Shown: positions 8,631-17,656, counted from the first letter of the stretch. The stretch is DNA of 64,000 bases from Verrucomicrobiota bacterium (GCA_023433275.1 JAEZDN010000052.1:109744-173743); one strand, 5' to 3'. Notes: generated by a model not told the origin, from the letters alone. A program made the numbers and translations.

Positions 8631-10031
8631 ATGGTGTCTCCACGCTACACCTCCGCCTCCGCCCTCGAACCGGCCCTCGAGCTCGTTCGCAAATACAATA
8701 TTCCCGGGCCGCGCTACACGTCCTACCCGACCGCGCCGCACTTTTCGGCCGATGTGGACCGGGAGGCCCTGCGCGCCGAGATCGCCCGGGACAACGCCGA
8801 CCCCAGCCGCCCGCTCTCGCTTTATTTTCACCTGCCGTTCTGTGAGTCGCTCTGCTGGTATTGCGGTTGCAACACCGTGATCACGCGGCGCCGCTCGTCG
8901 GCGGGCGAGTACGTCGACCTGCTCTGCCGGGAGCTTGCGATCACGCAGCCGCTGCTCGATTCGAGGCGGCCCGTCACGCAATTGCACTTCGGCGGCGGCA
9001 CGCCGACCTTTTTGCCCCCGGCCGAAATCGACCGGATGGGGCGGGCCATCCACTCGGTCTTCACCTTCGCGACCGACGCGGAAATCTCGGTTGAGATCGA
9101 TCCGCGCCGGTTGACGAAGGGCCACGTGGACGCGTACCGCCGGCTCGGCTGCAATCGCGCCTCGCTCGGTGTGCAAGACACCAACCCGCAGGTCCAGCTC
9201 GCGATCCACCGCTGGCAGCCGCTCGCGCAGACCGCGCAGGCCATCACCTGGCTGCGCGAGGCCGGCTACGAGTCCGTCAGCGTGGACCTCATCTACGGCC
9301 TGCCTCTGCAGACCCCGGAGACGTTTGCGCAAACCCTCCAGGAAATCATCGCGCTCAATCCCGACCGCCTCGCCGTCTTCAGTTACGCCCATGTGCCCTG
9401 GCTCAAGCCCGCGCAGAAGATCTTCGACGATCGCGAACAGCTGCCCACCACCGAGGCCAAGCTCGCCATGCTTGCCACCGCCACCCGCGCGCTCACCGCT
9501 GCCGGTTATGTGCACATTGGCATGGATCATTTTGCGCGGCCCACCGACGAACTCGCCGTCGCGCATGACGAGGGGACGCTTTATCGGAATTTCCAGGGCT
9601 ACACCACCCGCGCCGGCGCTTCGCTGTACGGCTTCGGCATGTCCTCAATTTCCCAGACCGACGGATCCTTCCGGCAAAACCACAAGAACCTCGAGGAATA
9701 CGCCGCCGTGCTTAACCGGGGCGAGATCCCACTCGAACGCGGCTTTCTCCTCAGCGAGGACGACCGCCAGCGTCGCGCCGTGGTGATGGAGATCATGTGC
9801 CGGAACCGGGTGGATTTTGCCGACCTCAGCCGCCGGATTGGCCTTGATGTCCGTCAGGCCTACGCCGGTGAACTTGCTTCCCTCGACGATCTGGCCGCGG
9901 ATGGTCTCCTGCGCATCGACACGGAGGGGATCGACATCACCTCTCTCGGCGAACTTTTCCGCCGCATCATCGCCATGCGCTTCGACGCCTACCTGGACCG
10001 GGGGCCCAGGAAATTTTCCCGCACGGTTTGA
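8631..10031 (+). CDS. hemN: Oxygen-independent coproporphyrinogen III dehydrogenase
   Basis: 466 residues, radical SAM enzyme that decarboxylates coproporphyrinogen III to protoporphyrinogen IX in heme synthesis. The radical-SAM cluster motif with the HemN-specific extra cysteine is visible: Cys71, Cys75, Cys78 and Cys80 in CESLCWYCGCN. Other marks are the N-terminal GPRYTSYPTAPHF, HFGGGTPTF, EIDPRR and YFAH-like FSYAHVPW, and the C-terminal HemN domain. Length and the NIPGPRYTSYPT motif favour true HemN over HemW. The ATG at 8631 is preferred to upstream in-frame codons that run into the divergent aminotransferase region. Confidence 0.95.
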   Translation: MVSPRYTSASALEPALELVRKYNIPGPRYTSYPTAPHFSADVDREALRAEIARDNADPSRPLSLYFHLPFCESLCWYCGCNTVITRRRSSAGEYVDLLCRELAITQPLLDSRRPVTQLHFGGGTPTFLPPAEIDRMGRAIHSVFTFATDAEISVEIDPRRLTKGHVDAYRRLGCNRASLGVQDTNPQVQLAIHRWQPLAQTAQAITWLREAGYESVSVDLIYGLPLQTPETFAQTLQEIIALNPDRLAVFSYAHVPWLKPAQKIFDDREQLPTTEAKLAMLATATRALTAAGYVHIGMDHFARPTDELAVAHDEGTLYRNFQGYTTRAGASLYGFGMSSISQTDGSFRQNHKNLEEYAAVLNRGEIPLERGFLLSEDDRQRRAVVMEIMCRNRVDFADLSRRIGLDVRQAYAGELASLDDLAADGLLRIDTEGIDITSLGELFRRIIAMRFDAYLDRGPRKFSRTV

Positions 10032-10040
10032 GTCGCAGCC

Positions 10041-10496
10041 ATGCCCTACCGCATTGCCAAGACCCTGACCTTTGAAAGCGGGCATATCCTGAGCAAACAC
10101 CGCGGCCGGTGCCGCTTTCCTCATGGGCATAGCCGCACGGTGGAGGTGGTGATCACCGCCGATCAATTGGACGCCAACGACATGGTGTGCGACTTCAAGG
10201 CCGTGAAACATGCCTTGGAGGACTTCCTCGATCGATGGGATCATGCGCTGTGCGTCAACACGGCCGACCCGGGCTTCGAAAGCCTCCAGCGTGCTTACGG
10301 TGAACGACTGATTCCGTTTCCGAAAACGGATCCCACCTCTGAAGTGATGGCCCGCACGATCTTCGACGCCGTGCAGCGATACCTCGACGAACACGCCCGC
10401 GACCCAAGCCGCGAGTTTCCCGTCTCAGCCGTTGTCAGGCTCGAACGCGTACGCGTGACCGAAACCGCAACCAGCTGGGCCGAATATTCAGCCTGA
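10041..10496 (+). CDS. 6-carboxy-tetrahydropterin synthase / QueD-like protein
   Basis: 151 residues of the 6-pyruvoyl-tetrahydropterin synthase family. Zinc ligands are visible: His15 in ESGHIL and His28/His30 in FPHGHSR, with the catalytic Cys24 just before them. A second active-site histidine is His69 in WDHALC, and a C-terminal catalytic/recognition glutamate lies in VTETATSWAEY. In bacteria such proteins commonly act as QueD in 7-deazaguanine (queuosine) synthesis, which fits the queF gene at 51.6 kb, but no queC or queE is in the window. It starts 9 bp after hemN. Confidence 0.85.
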   Translation: MPYRIAKTLTFESGHILSKHRGRCRFPHGHSRTVEVVITADQLDANDMVCDFKAVKHALEDFLDRWDHALCVNTADPGFESLQRAYGERLIPFPKTDPTSEVMARTIFDAVQRYLDEHARDPSREFPVSAVVRLERVRVTETATSWAEYSA

Positions 10497-10503
10497 GCCC
10501 GCC

Positions 10504-11358
10504 TCAGGGGATGCGCAGTTCCATCCCGACCCTGAGGTCGGATTCGGTCTTCATGACGTTGCGGTTGGCCGCGTAGATCTCCCGCCACTTCGCCCGGTCG
10601 CTGTAGTACTGCAACGCCAGCTTGGAAAGCGTATCTCCCGCCCGCACAATATGCCGGCGCGGGGCGGCCGCTGGTGTCGCCGCCGGGCGCGTCTGCCCCT
10701 TGGCTGGCGGGGCTGAGACCGCCCGTTGCGGGGCTGGCGCCGACGGACGGGTCCGCACGGTAGCCAGGCCGTCGATGGAAAACTTGAAATCCTCCACTGG
10801 CACGGGCGTGGCGACGACCGCGGGCGGGTTCGGGTCACCAGGGAGTGGCGCCACCCGGCCGGTCCGCGCCTCGGCGAGCTGCTGCTTCAACGCCTCGTTC
10901 TCCTGCTTCAGCTTGTCCAGCGTGGCGATAAGATCCACGCGCTGCACCTGCGCGTCCAGCGGCTGCGCCGGGATCGTGCGCGCGAACTCACGGATCGCAG
11001 CGTCGATGCGTTGGCGGACCAGCGGCGCCTGCGGGCTGTTCGGGCGCAACGAAAGATATTTGCGAAAGTGGTAGATCGCCGACAGCGGGTCATTGATGTG
11101 CTGGGCGTAGAGCAGGCCCACTTCGAGATGGGACTCGGGCGCGTCGTCCCGCCGCTTGTCGACCACCTTGAGAAAAGCCGTGAGCGCTTCCTGGCGACGG
11201 CCCGCTTTGATCAAGGACTGGCCCTCGCGATAGTTCGGCTCATCCAGCTCGCTCGCATAGGTGATGCGGTCGTTGTCGCCGCAACCCGCCCACCCAAGCG
11301 CCAGCAATCCCGCGAGGACGGGCAGGAGCAGGCGGCAGCGGGCGACAAGGCGATACAC
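10504..11358 (-). CDS. Lipoprotein with TPR-like repeats, coiled coil and C-terminal LysM domain
   Basis: About 284 residues from a GTG at 11356-11358. The N terminus is a lipoprotein signal: positively charged start, hydrophobic core, then LGWAGC with the lipidated cysteine. Residues about 40-120 form tetratricopeptide-like helices (NYREGQSLIKAGRRQEALTA and AIYHFRKYLSLRPNSPQA). A short coiled coil follows (DKLKQENEALKQQLAEA), then a Pro/Ala-rich linker and a LysM domain at the end (HIVRAGDTLSKLALQYYSD ... VGMELRIP), which binds peptidoglycan. It is probably an envelope protein anchored in the outer or inner membrane and touching the cell wall. Precise function unknown. Confidence 0.82.
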   Translation of the reverse strand: MYRLVARCRLLLPVLAGLLALGWAGCGDNDRITYASELDEPNYREGQSLIKAGRRQEALTAFLKVVDKRRDDAPESHLEVGLLYAQHINDPLSAIYHFRKYLSLRPNSPQAPLVRQRIDAAIREFARTIPAQPLDAQVQRVDLIATLDKLKQENEALKQQLAEARTGRVAPLPGDPNPPAVVATPVPVEDFKFSIDGLATVRTRPSAPAPQRAVSAPPAKGQTRPAATPAAAPRRHIVRAGDTLSKLALQYYSDRAKWREIYAANRNVMKTESDLRVGMELRIP

Positions 11359-11430
11359 GAGGGAAAATGAATTGAACGAGGACGAGTGGCGGGTACGTTT
11401 GCCGCCGCCCCAAGCCAACACAAGTTTTTG

Positions 11431-12423
11431 ATGCCCCTCGCCTCCGCCACTGTCCTCGCCAAGGCCCGCCAATGCCTCGCCATCGAAAGGGATGCACTCG
11501 CGGCGACCGCGCGAAACCTGGACCAGGATTTCGTGGCCGTGGTGCGTGCCGTGGAGACCACCGTGAAGGCAGGCGGCAAGGTGATCCTCACCGGCGTGGG
11601 CAAGAATGCCGCCATCGCCCAGAAAATTACCGGCACCCTCAACAGCATTGGCGTGCCGTCCTGCTTCCTCGATGCGACCCAGGCCCTGCACGGCGACCTG
11701 GGCCTGTGCGCGGCGGGCGACCTCGCCATTCTCTTGAGCAACAGCGGCGCCACGCAGGAGATGCTGCGCCTGCTGCCCCTATTCGAGAAGTTCGGGCTCA
11801 CGACCGTCGCGCTCACAGGCACGGCCGAAAGCGAGCTGGGGCGCGGCACCGATCACCGGCTCGTTTATGCGGCGCCGCGCGAGGCCTGTCCCCTCGCCCT
11901 CGCGCCCACGGCCAGCACGACCGCCGCCCTGGCGTTGGGCGATGCCCTGGCCATGGTGCTGCTCGAAAGCCGCGGGCTCACCCGCGAGGACTTCGCGCGC
12001 AACCATCCTGCCGGCACGCTCGGGATGACCCTTCTCCTGCGCGTGAAGGACATCATGCGCACCGATGAAGGCTGTCCGGTCCTCAAGGAGACCAAGACGT
12101 CCGTGCAGGACGCAATCTTCGCCATGACCAAGGCCAAGGCCGGTGCCGTGGCACTCGTCGATGCCCGTAGCCGGCTCACCGGCATTTTCACCGACGGGGA
12201 TTTTCGCCGCAGCGCACTGACCGGTGGCGAGCATTTCCTTCATTTGCCGGTGACGCAATTCATGACCCGCGGGGGGAAAACCGTCGCCGCCGATGCGCTC
12301 GCGGTTGAGGCGTTGAAGGTTTTCCAGCAGTTCAAGATTTCGGATCTTTTTGCCCTCGACGCCAAGGGCCGTCCGGCCGGCTACATCGATGTCCAGGATC
12401 TGCCCAAGCTGAAGATCCTGTAG
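11431..12423 (+). CDS. kdsD: Arabinose-5-phosphate isomerase (KdsD/KpsF family)
   Basis: 330 residues. It converts ribulose-5-phosphate to arabinose-5-phosphate, the first step towards Kdo of lipopolysaccharide. The N-terminal SIS sugar-isomerase domain (about 35-180) shows GKVILTGVGKNAAIAQKI and LLSNSGATQEMLRLLP; the C-terminal half has two CBS domains (VKDIMRTDEGCPVL and VTQFMTRGGKTV), as in the family. The HPAG motif (NHPAGTLGMTL) lies at the junction. The ATG at 11431 is preferred over an extension to 11386. The gene is divergent from the LysM lipoprotein by 72 bp. Confidence 0.93.
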   Translation: MPLASATVLAKARQCLAIERDALAATARNLDQDFVAVVRAVETTVKAGGKVILTGVGKNAAIAQKITGTLNSIGVPSCFLDATQALHGDLGLCAAGDLAILLSNSGATQEMLRLLPLFEKFGLTTVALTGTAESELGRGTDHRLVYAAPREACPLALAPTASTTAALALGDALAMVLLESRGLTREDFARNHPAGTLGMTLLLRVKDIMRTDEGCPVLKETKTSVQDAIFAMTKAKAGAVALVDARSRLTGIFTDGDFRRSALTGGEHFLHLPVTQFMTRGGKTVAADALAVEALKVFQQFKISDLFALDAKGRPAGYIDVQDLPKLKIL

Positions 12424-12504
12424 CTTCCATTATAGGCCCCCGCAGCGAGCCAACTAACGGCAAGGCGGTGTTGCGCCGACCCGGTCGCACCGCAGACTCG
12501 TTTC

Positions 12505-14145
12505 ATGCCTACCCCGCCCTTCGTTTATCAGGATCCCCTGCCCCTTGGCCCGGACGAAACCGAATATCGCCTGCTGACGAAAGAAGGTGTTTCGATGGAG
12601 AACTTCGCGGGGAACGAAATCCTCAAGGTCGCGCCCGAGGCGCTCAGCTACCTCGCCCGCGAGGCATTCCACGACACAAACTTTCATCTTCGCACCAGGC
12701 ACCTCGAGCAGGTGGCGGCCATCCTCCAGGATCCCGAGGCATCTGCCAACGACCGCTACGTGGCCCTGACCCTGTTGAAGAACGCGGAGATCGCCGCCCG
12801 AGGGATTCTGCCCATGTGCCAGGATACCGGCACCTGTTCCATTTTTGGCAAGAAGGGCCAGCGAGTCTGGACGGGAGCCAACGACGCCGAGCACCTCTCC
12901 AAGGGCGTGTACGAATGCTACACGCGGGAGAACCTGCGTTATTCCCAGGTCGCCCCGCTCGACATGTTCAAGGAAGTCAACACGGCAACCAATCTGCCCG
13001 CGCAAATCGACCTCCACGCCACCGAGGGGGCGAAATATGAATTCCTCTTTGTCGCCAAAGGGGGCGGTTCAGCCAACAAGCTCTTCCTTTTCCAGGAAAC
13101 CAAGGCGTTGCTGAACCCCAAAAGCCTGGCGAAGTTTTTCGCCGAGAAGATGCTCCTCTTGGGCACTTCCGCGTGCCCGCCCTACCACCTCGTGTTTGTC
13201 ATCGGCGGCACGAGCGCGGAGGCGTGCATGAAGGTGGTGAAGCTCGCCACGACCAAGTATCTCGACGGCTTGCCCACCAGCGGTAACGAACACGGCCGCG
13301 CCTTCCGCGATCTTGAAATGGAAGCACAGGTCCTGAAGGTCGCACAGGAGGCAAGAATCGGCGCGCAATTCGGTGGCAAGTACTTCGCCCTCGACGCCCG
13401 CGTCGTCCGCCTCCCCCGCCATGGCGCCAGCTGCCCGGTCGGCATGGGCGTGTCCTGCAGCGCCGATCGGAATATCAAGGGCAAGATCACTCCTGACGGC
13501 ATCTTCCTCGAAAAGATGGAGACTGATCCCGGCCGCTTCATTCCGCCCGAGATGCGGACCTTCAAGGACGACAACTTCGTGCGCATCGACCTAAACCGGC
13601 CGATGAGGGAGATCCTTGCCGAACTTTCCAAATACCCGGTGACCACCCGCGTATCGCTGACCGGTCCGGTGATTGTGGCCCGCGACATTGCTCACGCCAA
13701 GTTGAAGGAGCGGCTCGATGCCGGGCAGGGGCTGCCGGAATACTTCAAGAACCACCCGGTCTATTATGCCGGTCCCGCCAAGACACCCTCCGGTTACGCC
13801 TCCGGCTCATTCGGCCCCACGACCGCCGGACGAATGGATAGTTACGTTGCACCGTTTCAAGCCGCCGGCGGCTCCATGATCATGCTCGCGAAGGGCAACC
13901 GCGGTCGGGTCGTGACGGATTCCTGCAAAAAACATGGCGGTTTCTACCTCGGCAGCATTGGGGGTCCGGCCGCGATTCTGGCCCAGGAAAACATCAAGAA
14001 AGTCGAGGTCTTGGAGTACCCGGAGCTCGGCATGGAAGCCGTATGGCGGATCGAAGTGCAGGACTTCCCCGCGTTCATCCTCGTGGATGACAAGGGACAC
14101 GACTTCTTCGTCGACAACTGCGGTATCTGCGTGGCCGAGAAATAA
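12505..14145 (+). CDS. Fumarate hydratase, class I (iron-sulfur)
   Basis: 546 residues, the length of two-domain class I fumarases such as FumA/FumB. It interconverts fumarate and malate using an oxygen-sensitive [4Fe-4S] cluster. The three cysteine ligands fall at Cys105 (PMCQDTGT), Cys224 (TSACPPYH) and Cys318 (VSCSADRN), the same numbering as recalled for E. coli FumA. The C-terminal beta domain has GPTTAGRMDSY and KKHGGFYLGSIGGPAAILA. The gene stands alone; the stop is followed by a 285-bp gap with a hairpin and a REP-like element. Symbol fumA/fumB is not assigned because only class can be read. Confidence 0.95.
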   Translation: MPTPPFVYQDPLPLGPDETEYRLLTKEGVSMENFAGNEILKVAPEALSYLAREAFHDTNFHLRTRHLEQVAAILQDPEASANDRYVALTLLKNAEIAARGILPMCQDTGTCSIFGKKGQRVWTGANDAEHLSKGVYECYTRENLRYSQVAPLDMFKEVNTATNLPAQIDLHATEGAKYEFLFVAKGGGSANKLFLFQETKALLNPKSLAKFFAEKMLLLGTSACPPYHLVFVIGGTSAEACMKVVKLATTKYLDGLPTSGNEHGRAFRDLEMEAQVLKVAQEARIGAQFGGKYFALDARVVRLPRHGASCPVGMGVSCSADRNIKGKITPDGIFLEKMETDPGRFIPPEMRTFKDDNFVRIDLNRPMREILAELSKYPVTTRVSLTGPVIVARDIAHAKLKERLDAGQGLPEYFKNHPVYYAGPAKTPSGYASGSFGPTTAGRMDSYVAPFQAAGGSMIMLAKGNRGRVVTDSCKKHGGFYLGSIGGPAAILAQENIKKVEVLEYPELGMEAVWRIEVQDFPAFILVDDKGHDFFVDNCGICVAEK

Positions 14146-14236
14146 GCCGCCGGATTGCCCGGCTCTTGCGAAACGGATCATTCGCCGCGCCTGGGATACC
14201 GGTTGCTCTCGGCGTCTCGTCGTTCGGACAAAACAA

Positions 14237-14256
14237 GGCCCGCCGAATGGCGGGCC
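14237..14256 (-). terminator. Rho-independent terminator for the sigma-factor operon
   Basis: A perfect 8-bp stem GGCCCGCC/GGCGGGCC with the loop GAAT. On the minus strand it is followed by the T-rich run TTGTTTTG, so it best serves the minus-strand gene ending at 14431. It may also stop readthrough from the fumarase on the plus strand, but there is no T run on that side. Confidence 0.7.
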
Positions 14257-14339
14257 GGGAAAATGAGACGCGCAACCCTGGGCCGGAACGATGCAGTCAG
14301 GATGCGATTCCGCAGTGTGCACGGTCGAACTGTTCGGTT

Positions 14340-14406
14340 GTAGGGACGTGGCTCGTCCACGCCCTCGGTTCCCGCAGCAAGCAACGGGCGCGGTCTAGCC
14401 GCGCCC
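14340..14406 (+). repeat. REP-like element with GTAG head and two hairpins
   Basis: Starts GTAGGG; the hairpin GGG-A-CGTGG / CCACG-CCC (one bulged A) follows, then at 14386-14406 a second perfect stem GGGCGCGG/CCGCGCCC with loop TCTAG. The GTAG tetranucleotide next to a GC-rich palindrome is the hallmark of REPs mobilised by RAYT transposases. Related elements occur at 44.3, 45.1-45.9, 50.8 and 63.6 kb. Confidence 0.65.
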
Positions 14407-14430
14407 CTCCATCATCTGCATGATTCCCGC

Positions 14431-15222
14431 TTAGAACTTCAGCGAGACGCGATTGGCCCGCACACCAATCCGGCTGATGTCATCGACGAGACCATCGCCC
14501 AATCGGCGTGCAATGCGCTCGCGCGTTAACGCGGGGGCAGACGGCTCCGGACTCAACGCCCGCTCCGCGTATCGCGCAATCAGCCGATACCGCGGAGTGG
14601 ATTCAGCCGTCTCCGCTCCATCCGTCTTGGCGGCGATGACCGCTTCTCGGGCTGGGGAACTAAGGCGGTTGCCCATCACCGCGTTGATCAGCTCGGGCTC
14701 GGATTGCTCCAAGCGGGCAAGATTCGCGGCGATCGAACGGGCAGACGGCGAGGTCTCGCGCTCCGCGGGAGAAACCACCGTGGCGGCAGCCGCCCGCTCC
14801 TGGCTTTCCCGGCGCCCGGAAAGGCTCGCCGCGGAAACCTGGCTGAGGGCAATGGTTTCCTCAAAACGGTTCTGCGTCGCCGCTACCACGGTAGCCGGAA
14901 GCATCTCCACGGCCGGCTCGGACGCGTGCATGCGGGGGGTCGGGTTCTCGATCTCCATCACCCGAACCGGCGTCGTTTGACGGACGGTCATCAGAGAGAT
15001 AGCAACCACCGCGGCGGCACCGGCCGGCACATAAACCCGGCGATTCAGCAAGAGCGGCAATTCATGCCACCACCGCCGCTTGGCCACCAAGGCGGTAAGC
15101 TGTTTCTGGCGCAGCTCCGTCTCGAAACGGGTCCAAAACTCAGCATCAGGGCGTTCCGTCCGCTTAAGCCGCAGGACCTGCTCAAGGGTTGGTTTGGAAG
15201 TGGGACGTGGATCGGACATCAA
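14431..15222 (-). CDS. Single-pass membrane protein encoded with an ECF sigma factor; possible anti-sigma or sigma partner
   Basis: 263 residues. The cytoplasmic N-terminal part (1-60) is charged, with PDAEFWTRFETELRQKQL; one membrane segment lies at about 66-82 (VYVPAGAAAVVAISLMTV); the remainder is Ala/Glu/Arg/Ser-rich and probably periplasmic. No zinc-binding HxxxCxxC anti-sigma motif is present. It starts 6 bp after the ECF sigma stop, so the two genes are certainly coupled. Its topology (cytoplasmic N terminus, one membrane segment, long outer domain) is that of a transmembrane anti-sigma factor, which is the inferred role. I do not recognise a defined family. Confidence 0.7.
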   Translation of the reverse strand: MMSDPRPTSKPTLEQVLRLKRTERPDAEFWTRFETELRQKQLTALVAKRRWWHELPLLLNRRVYVPAGAAAVVAISLMTVRQTTPVRVMEIENPTPRMHASEPAVEMLPATVVAATQNRFEETIALSQVSAASLSGRRESQERAAAATVVSPAERETSPSARSIAANLARLEQSEPELINAVMGNRLSSPAREAVIAAKTDGAETAESTPRYRLIARYAERALSPEPSAPALTRERIARRLGDGLVDDISRIGVRANRVSLKF

Positions 15223-15228
15223 AAATGA

Positions 15229-15861
15229 TCAGGCGCTGATATAACCATCCAGCTCACCTTGGAGAAACTGCTTCGCGTAATGGAGGCGGGAGCGAACGGT
15301 GCCTTCCGAACAGCCCATGACCTCGGCGATCTCGGCATGACTAAGCCCATCGATTTCGTAGAGAGTTATCACAGTGCGATGGGGGATAGACAATTTTTGC
15401 ATTCCTTCGTTCAATTTTTCCTGAAGCTCGCGAAGGTAAGTGTCTCGATCCGCCCCTTTCTTATCGGTCAATTGCTCGAGGACCTGCGCGTCACCGCCTT
15501 CCTCGTTGATCTTTTCCAAGCTGAAAAAGGTACGCATCTTGTTCTTCCTCAAATGGCTAAGCGTGCCATTCACCGCAATCTTGTACAACCAGGTGAAGAA
15601 CGAGCAGTGACCTTGAAAACGATTGATGGCCTGGAACGCCTTGATGAAAGCGTCTTGGGTGAGATCCGCGGAATCCTCGCGGTTCGAGGTGAGATTATAG
15701 ACCACACCATACACCCGTTCGCGATATTTCCGGATCAATTTATCAAACGCGGCCACGTCGCCCGCCTGAACCTGCCGAACCACAGCCAAATCCGCATCGG
15801 CCTCCAGCTGGCGCTCGGGGGTGGTGATGGCCGTCTTGGTAAAAACCCGGGTCAGGTTCAT
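15229..15861 (-). CDS. RNA polymerase sigma factor, ECF type (RpoE-like)
   Basis: 210 residues from the ATG at 15859-15861. Region 2 (about 35-105) reads LIRKYRERVYGVVYNLTSNREDSADLTQDAFIKAFQ and RFQGHCSFFTWLYKIAVN, which binds core polymerase and the -10 element. Region 4 (about 145-205) ends in LSHAEIAEVMGCSEGTVRSRLHYAKQFLQ, the helix-turn-helix reading the -35. No region 3 is present, which defines the ECF group. The downstream gene, 6 bp away, is a candidate membrane regulator. An in-frame start at 15900 is possible but adds residues outside the family. Confidence 0.93.
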   Translation of the reverse strand: MNLTRVFTKTAITTPERQLEADADLAVVRQVQAGDVAAFDKLIRKYRERVYGVVYNLTSNREDSADLTQDAFIKAFQAINRFQGHCSFFTWLYKIAVNGTLSHLRKNKMRTFFSLEKINEEGGDAQVLEQLTDKKGADRDTYLRELQEKLNEGMQKLSIPHRTVITLYEIDGLSHAEIAEVMGCSEGTVRSRLHYAKQFLQGELDGYISA

Positions 15862-15911
15862 CGCGCTTGAAATGACAAGGTAGGGCCGCCGATGAGCCAA
15901 GCAAACGCAAT

Positions 15912-16952
15912 TTATCCCGAAATCGGACCGTGGGGCAAAGCGGCGACCTGCTTCTCCAACATGGCGACCAGTCCGTCCATTAATGGCACCGCGGCAAGGC
16001 TCGCATGCGCTGCCAAGGCGGCCCGGGCCGCGGCCAGTTCCACTTCAATCGCACCGACTACCGCGGCGCCGATGCCCAGCTCACGCATGCGCTCCTGACT
16101 CGCTGCCAGCGCATGCGCGCCGCCGTCCCGCAAGGCCGCCTTGAGGGCTTCGCGTTCTCCCGCGGGCATGCGCTCGAGCAGCATCATCAGCGGAAGGGTG
16201 AGCTTCCCGGTTGCCAGATCGGTACCCAAGGTCTTTCCAATCTTCCGTTCCTCACCCAGAAAATCCGCCAGATCGTCGTAAATCTGGTAGGCAATGCCCA
16301 GATGGTGCCCGAAGCGATCCGCCGCATCCGCGAACCCTTCCGCTTGAGCGGACAACGAGGCACCCAGGTAACACGATACCCGAAATAACTCGGCTGTCTT
16401 CAAGTCGATCATCCGGCGATATTCCTCAAGTGTGATGCCCGTGTCCCGCCGGCGAAGGGTCTGCATGATTTCGCCGGAACAAACCCGACGGGTCGAGGCG
16501 GATACCAGGCGGCAGACCTCCGGAGTCGGAAATTGCGCGGCGATGTGCAGGGCCTGGGCAAAAAGGGCGTCACCCAATAACACCGCCGCATCAGGGCCGA
16601 ATCGCCGCGACGCGGTGGGGCGACTCCGCCGGATGTCCGCCCGATCCATGATGTCGTCGTGCACCAAGGTGGCCAGATGGACCATCTCGACGACGCCCGC
16701 CGCCCGCACCAGCGCCTCATCCACCACGCCATCGCCCCGCCAGCCGCTGATGAACACCAAAGTCGGCCGCAGCCGCTTGCCGGTCAGGTCGAGACAGTAG
16801 GCGGCCATCTCGCGAATCTCTGGTTCGAACTGCTCAGCCTGGCGATGCATGAAGGCATCGAGCGCGCCCAGATGGGGCGCGATCGCCGAAAAGGGCCCGG
16901 TTCCGTCGCGCAACGGTTCGGGCTGGGAATCATGAACGACAGGCAAGCTCAT
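15912..16952 (-). CDS. Polyprenyl diphosphate synthase (octaprenyl/heptaprenyl type)
   Basis: 346 residues. Trans-isoprenyl chain elongation enzyme. The first aspartate-rich motif is LVHDDIMDRADIRR and the second is YQIYDDLADFLGEERKIGK; GKRLRP precedes the first and KTAELF lies between, all as expected. Long-chain enzymes of this group make the side chain of menaquinone or ubiquinone, which complex I needs as acceptor, but chain length cannot be fixed by eye. The ATG at 16952 is preferred to 16991. It is divergent from the CPBP gene, with 89 bp between start codons. Confidence 0.9.
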   Translation of the reverse strand: MSLPVVHDSQPEPLRDGTGPFSAIAPHLGALDAFMHRQAEQFEPEIREMAAYCLDLTGKRLRPTLVFISGWRGDGVVDEALVRAAGVVEMVHLATLVHDDIMDRADIRRSRPTASRRFGPDAAVLLGDALFAQALHIAAQFPTPEVCRLVSASTRRVCSGEIMQTLRRRDTGITLEEYRRMIDLKTAELFRVSCYLGASLSAQAEGFADAADRFGHHLGIAYQIYDDLADFLGEERKIGKTLGTDLATGKLTLPLMMLLERMPAGEREALKAALRDGGAHALAASQERMRELGIGAAVVGAIEVELAAARAALAAHASLAAVPLMDGLVAMLEKQVAALPHGPISG

Positions 16953-17041
16953 CGAAACCACGCTACGGAGGCCATGATTCAAGGCTAACAAATATTGACG
17001 GCAGTCTTGCCATTGCTGGAGGCGATCACATTCCGTAATCC

Positions 17042-17656
17042 ATGGGACAGAACAACCCCTTGTTGCTGCTGATCATGACCGCAGGGGGGATCTACCTCGG
17101 CAAACTCTGGCTGGATGACCTGCGCATGGCTCAAGCCGGCCACCCGAATCCCCGCGCATTTCCGGGAGCAACCCCCGCGAACCGTCCGCTCCTGATCTTG
17201 GCCGTGGCCGGCACGCTGGTCCTGCTCGCCGCCGAGACCGCGGGTGAACACGTGCTGCGCCTGACCGAAGCCCAATCGGAAGTCACCGTCCTGTTTGGCA
17301 TCTACACACTCGCCGCGGCTCTCATTGAGGAAATCATTTTCCGCGGTTACCTCGTGGTTGGCCATCGGGGACGGACGTGGCTCGTCGCCGGAATTCTGCT
17401 GGCGTCGGCGTTGTTCGCTGCGCTGCACCCGTTTTTGTGGGAGTGGCGCGACGGAGGCCTGCATTGGGTGCCGAGCGCCAAGGCGTGGTTCAGCACCGGC
17501 GCCATATTCGTTGGGTCCCTTTGGTTTTATACGCTGCGCTTTCTCCCCCTGAACCGGCATCGATCACTCGCCCCCTGTTTCACCGCGCACCTGACCAAGA
17601 ACCTCGGAGTCTTTGTCATCAAATACGCCCAAGGCTTTGTGAACGGCTGGTGGTAA
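17042..17656 (+). CDS. CPBP family intramembrane glutamic protease
   Basis: 204 residues with about five hydrophobic segments. The CAAX-protease/bacteriocin-processing signature is visible: motif 1 EEIIFRG in ALIEEIIFRGYLV (about residues 94-106), motif 2 FAALHP, and a C-terminal motif with His-x-x-x-Asn (HLTKNLG). These glutamates and histidines form the intramembrane catalytic site in the Rce1-like family. Substrate is unknown. A hairpin terminator lies just downstream but is oriented for the opposing secretin operon. Confidence 0.85.
   Translation: MGQNNPLLLLIMTAGGIYLGKLWLDDLRMAQAGHPNPRAFPGATPANRPLLILAVAGTLVLLAAETAGEHVLRLTEAQSEVTVLFGIYTLAAALIEEIIFRGYLVVGHRGRTWLVAGILLASALFAALHPFLWEWRDGGLHWVPSAKAWFSTGAIFVGSLWFYTLRFLPLNRHRSLAPCFTAHLTKNLGVFVIKYAQGFVNGWW

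Noticed and set aside
14237..14256. Hairpin as terminator of the fumarase gene
   Set aside because: On the plus strand no T run follows the stem; the T-rich side is on the minus strand, so it better serves the sigma-factor operon. A dual role is not excluded.
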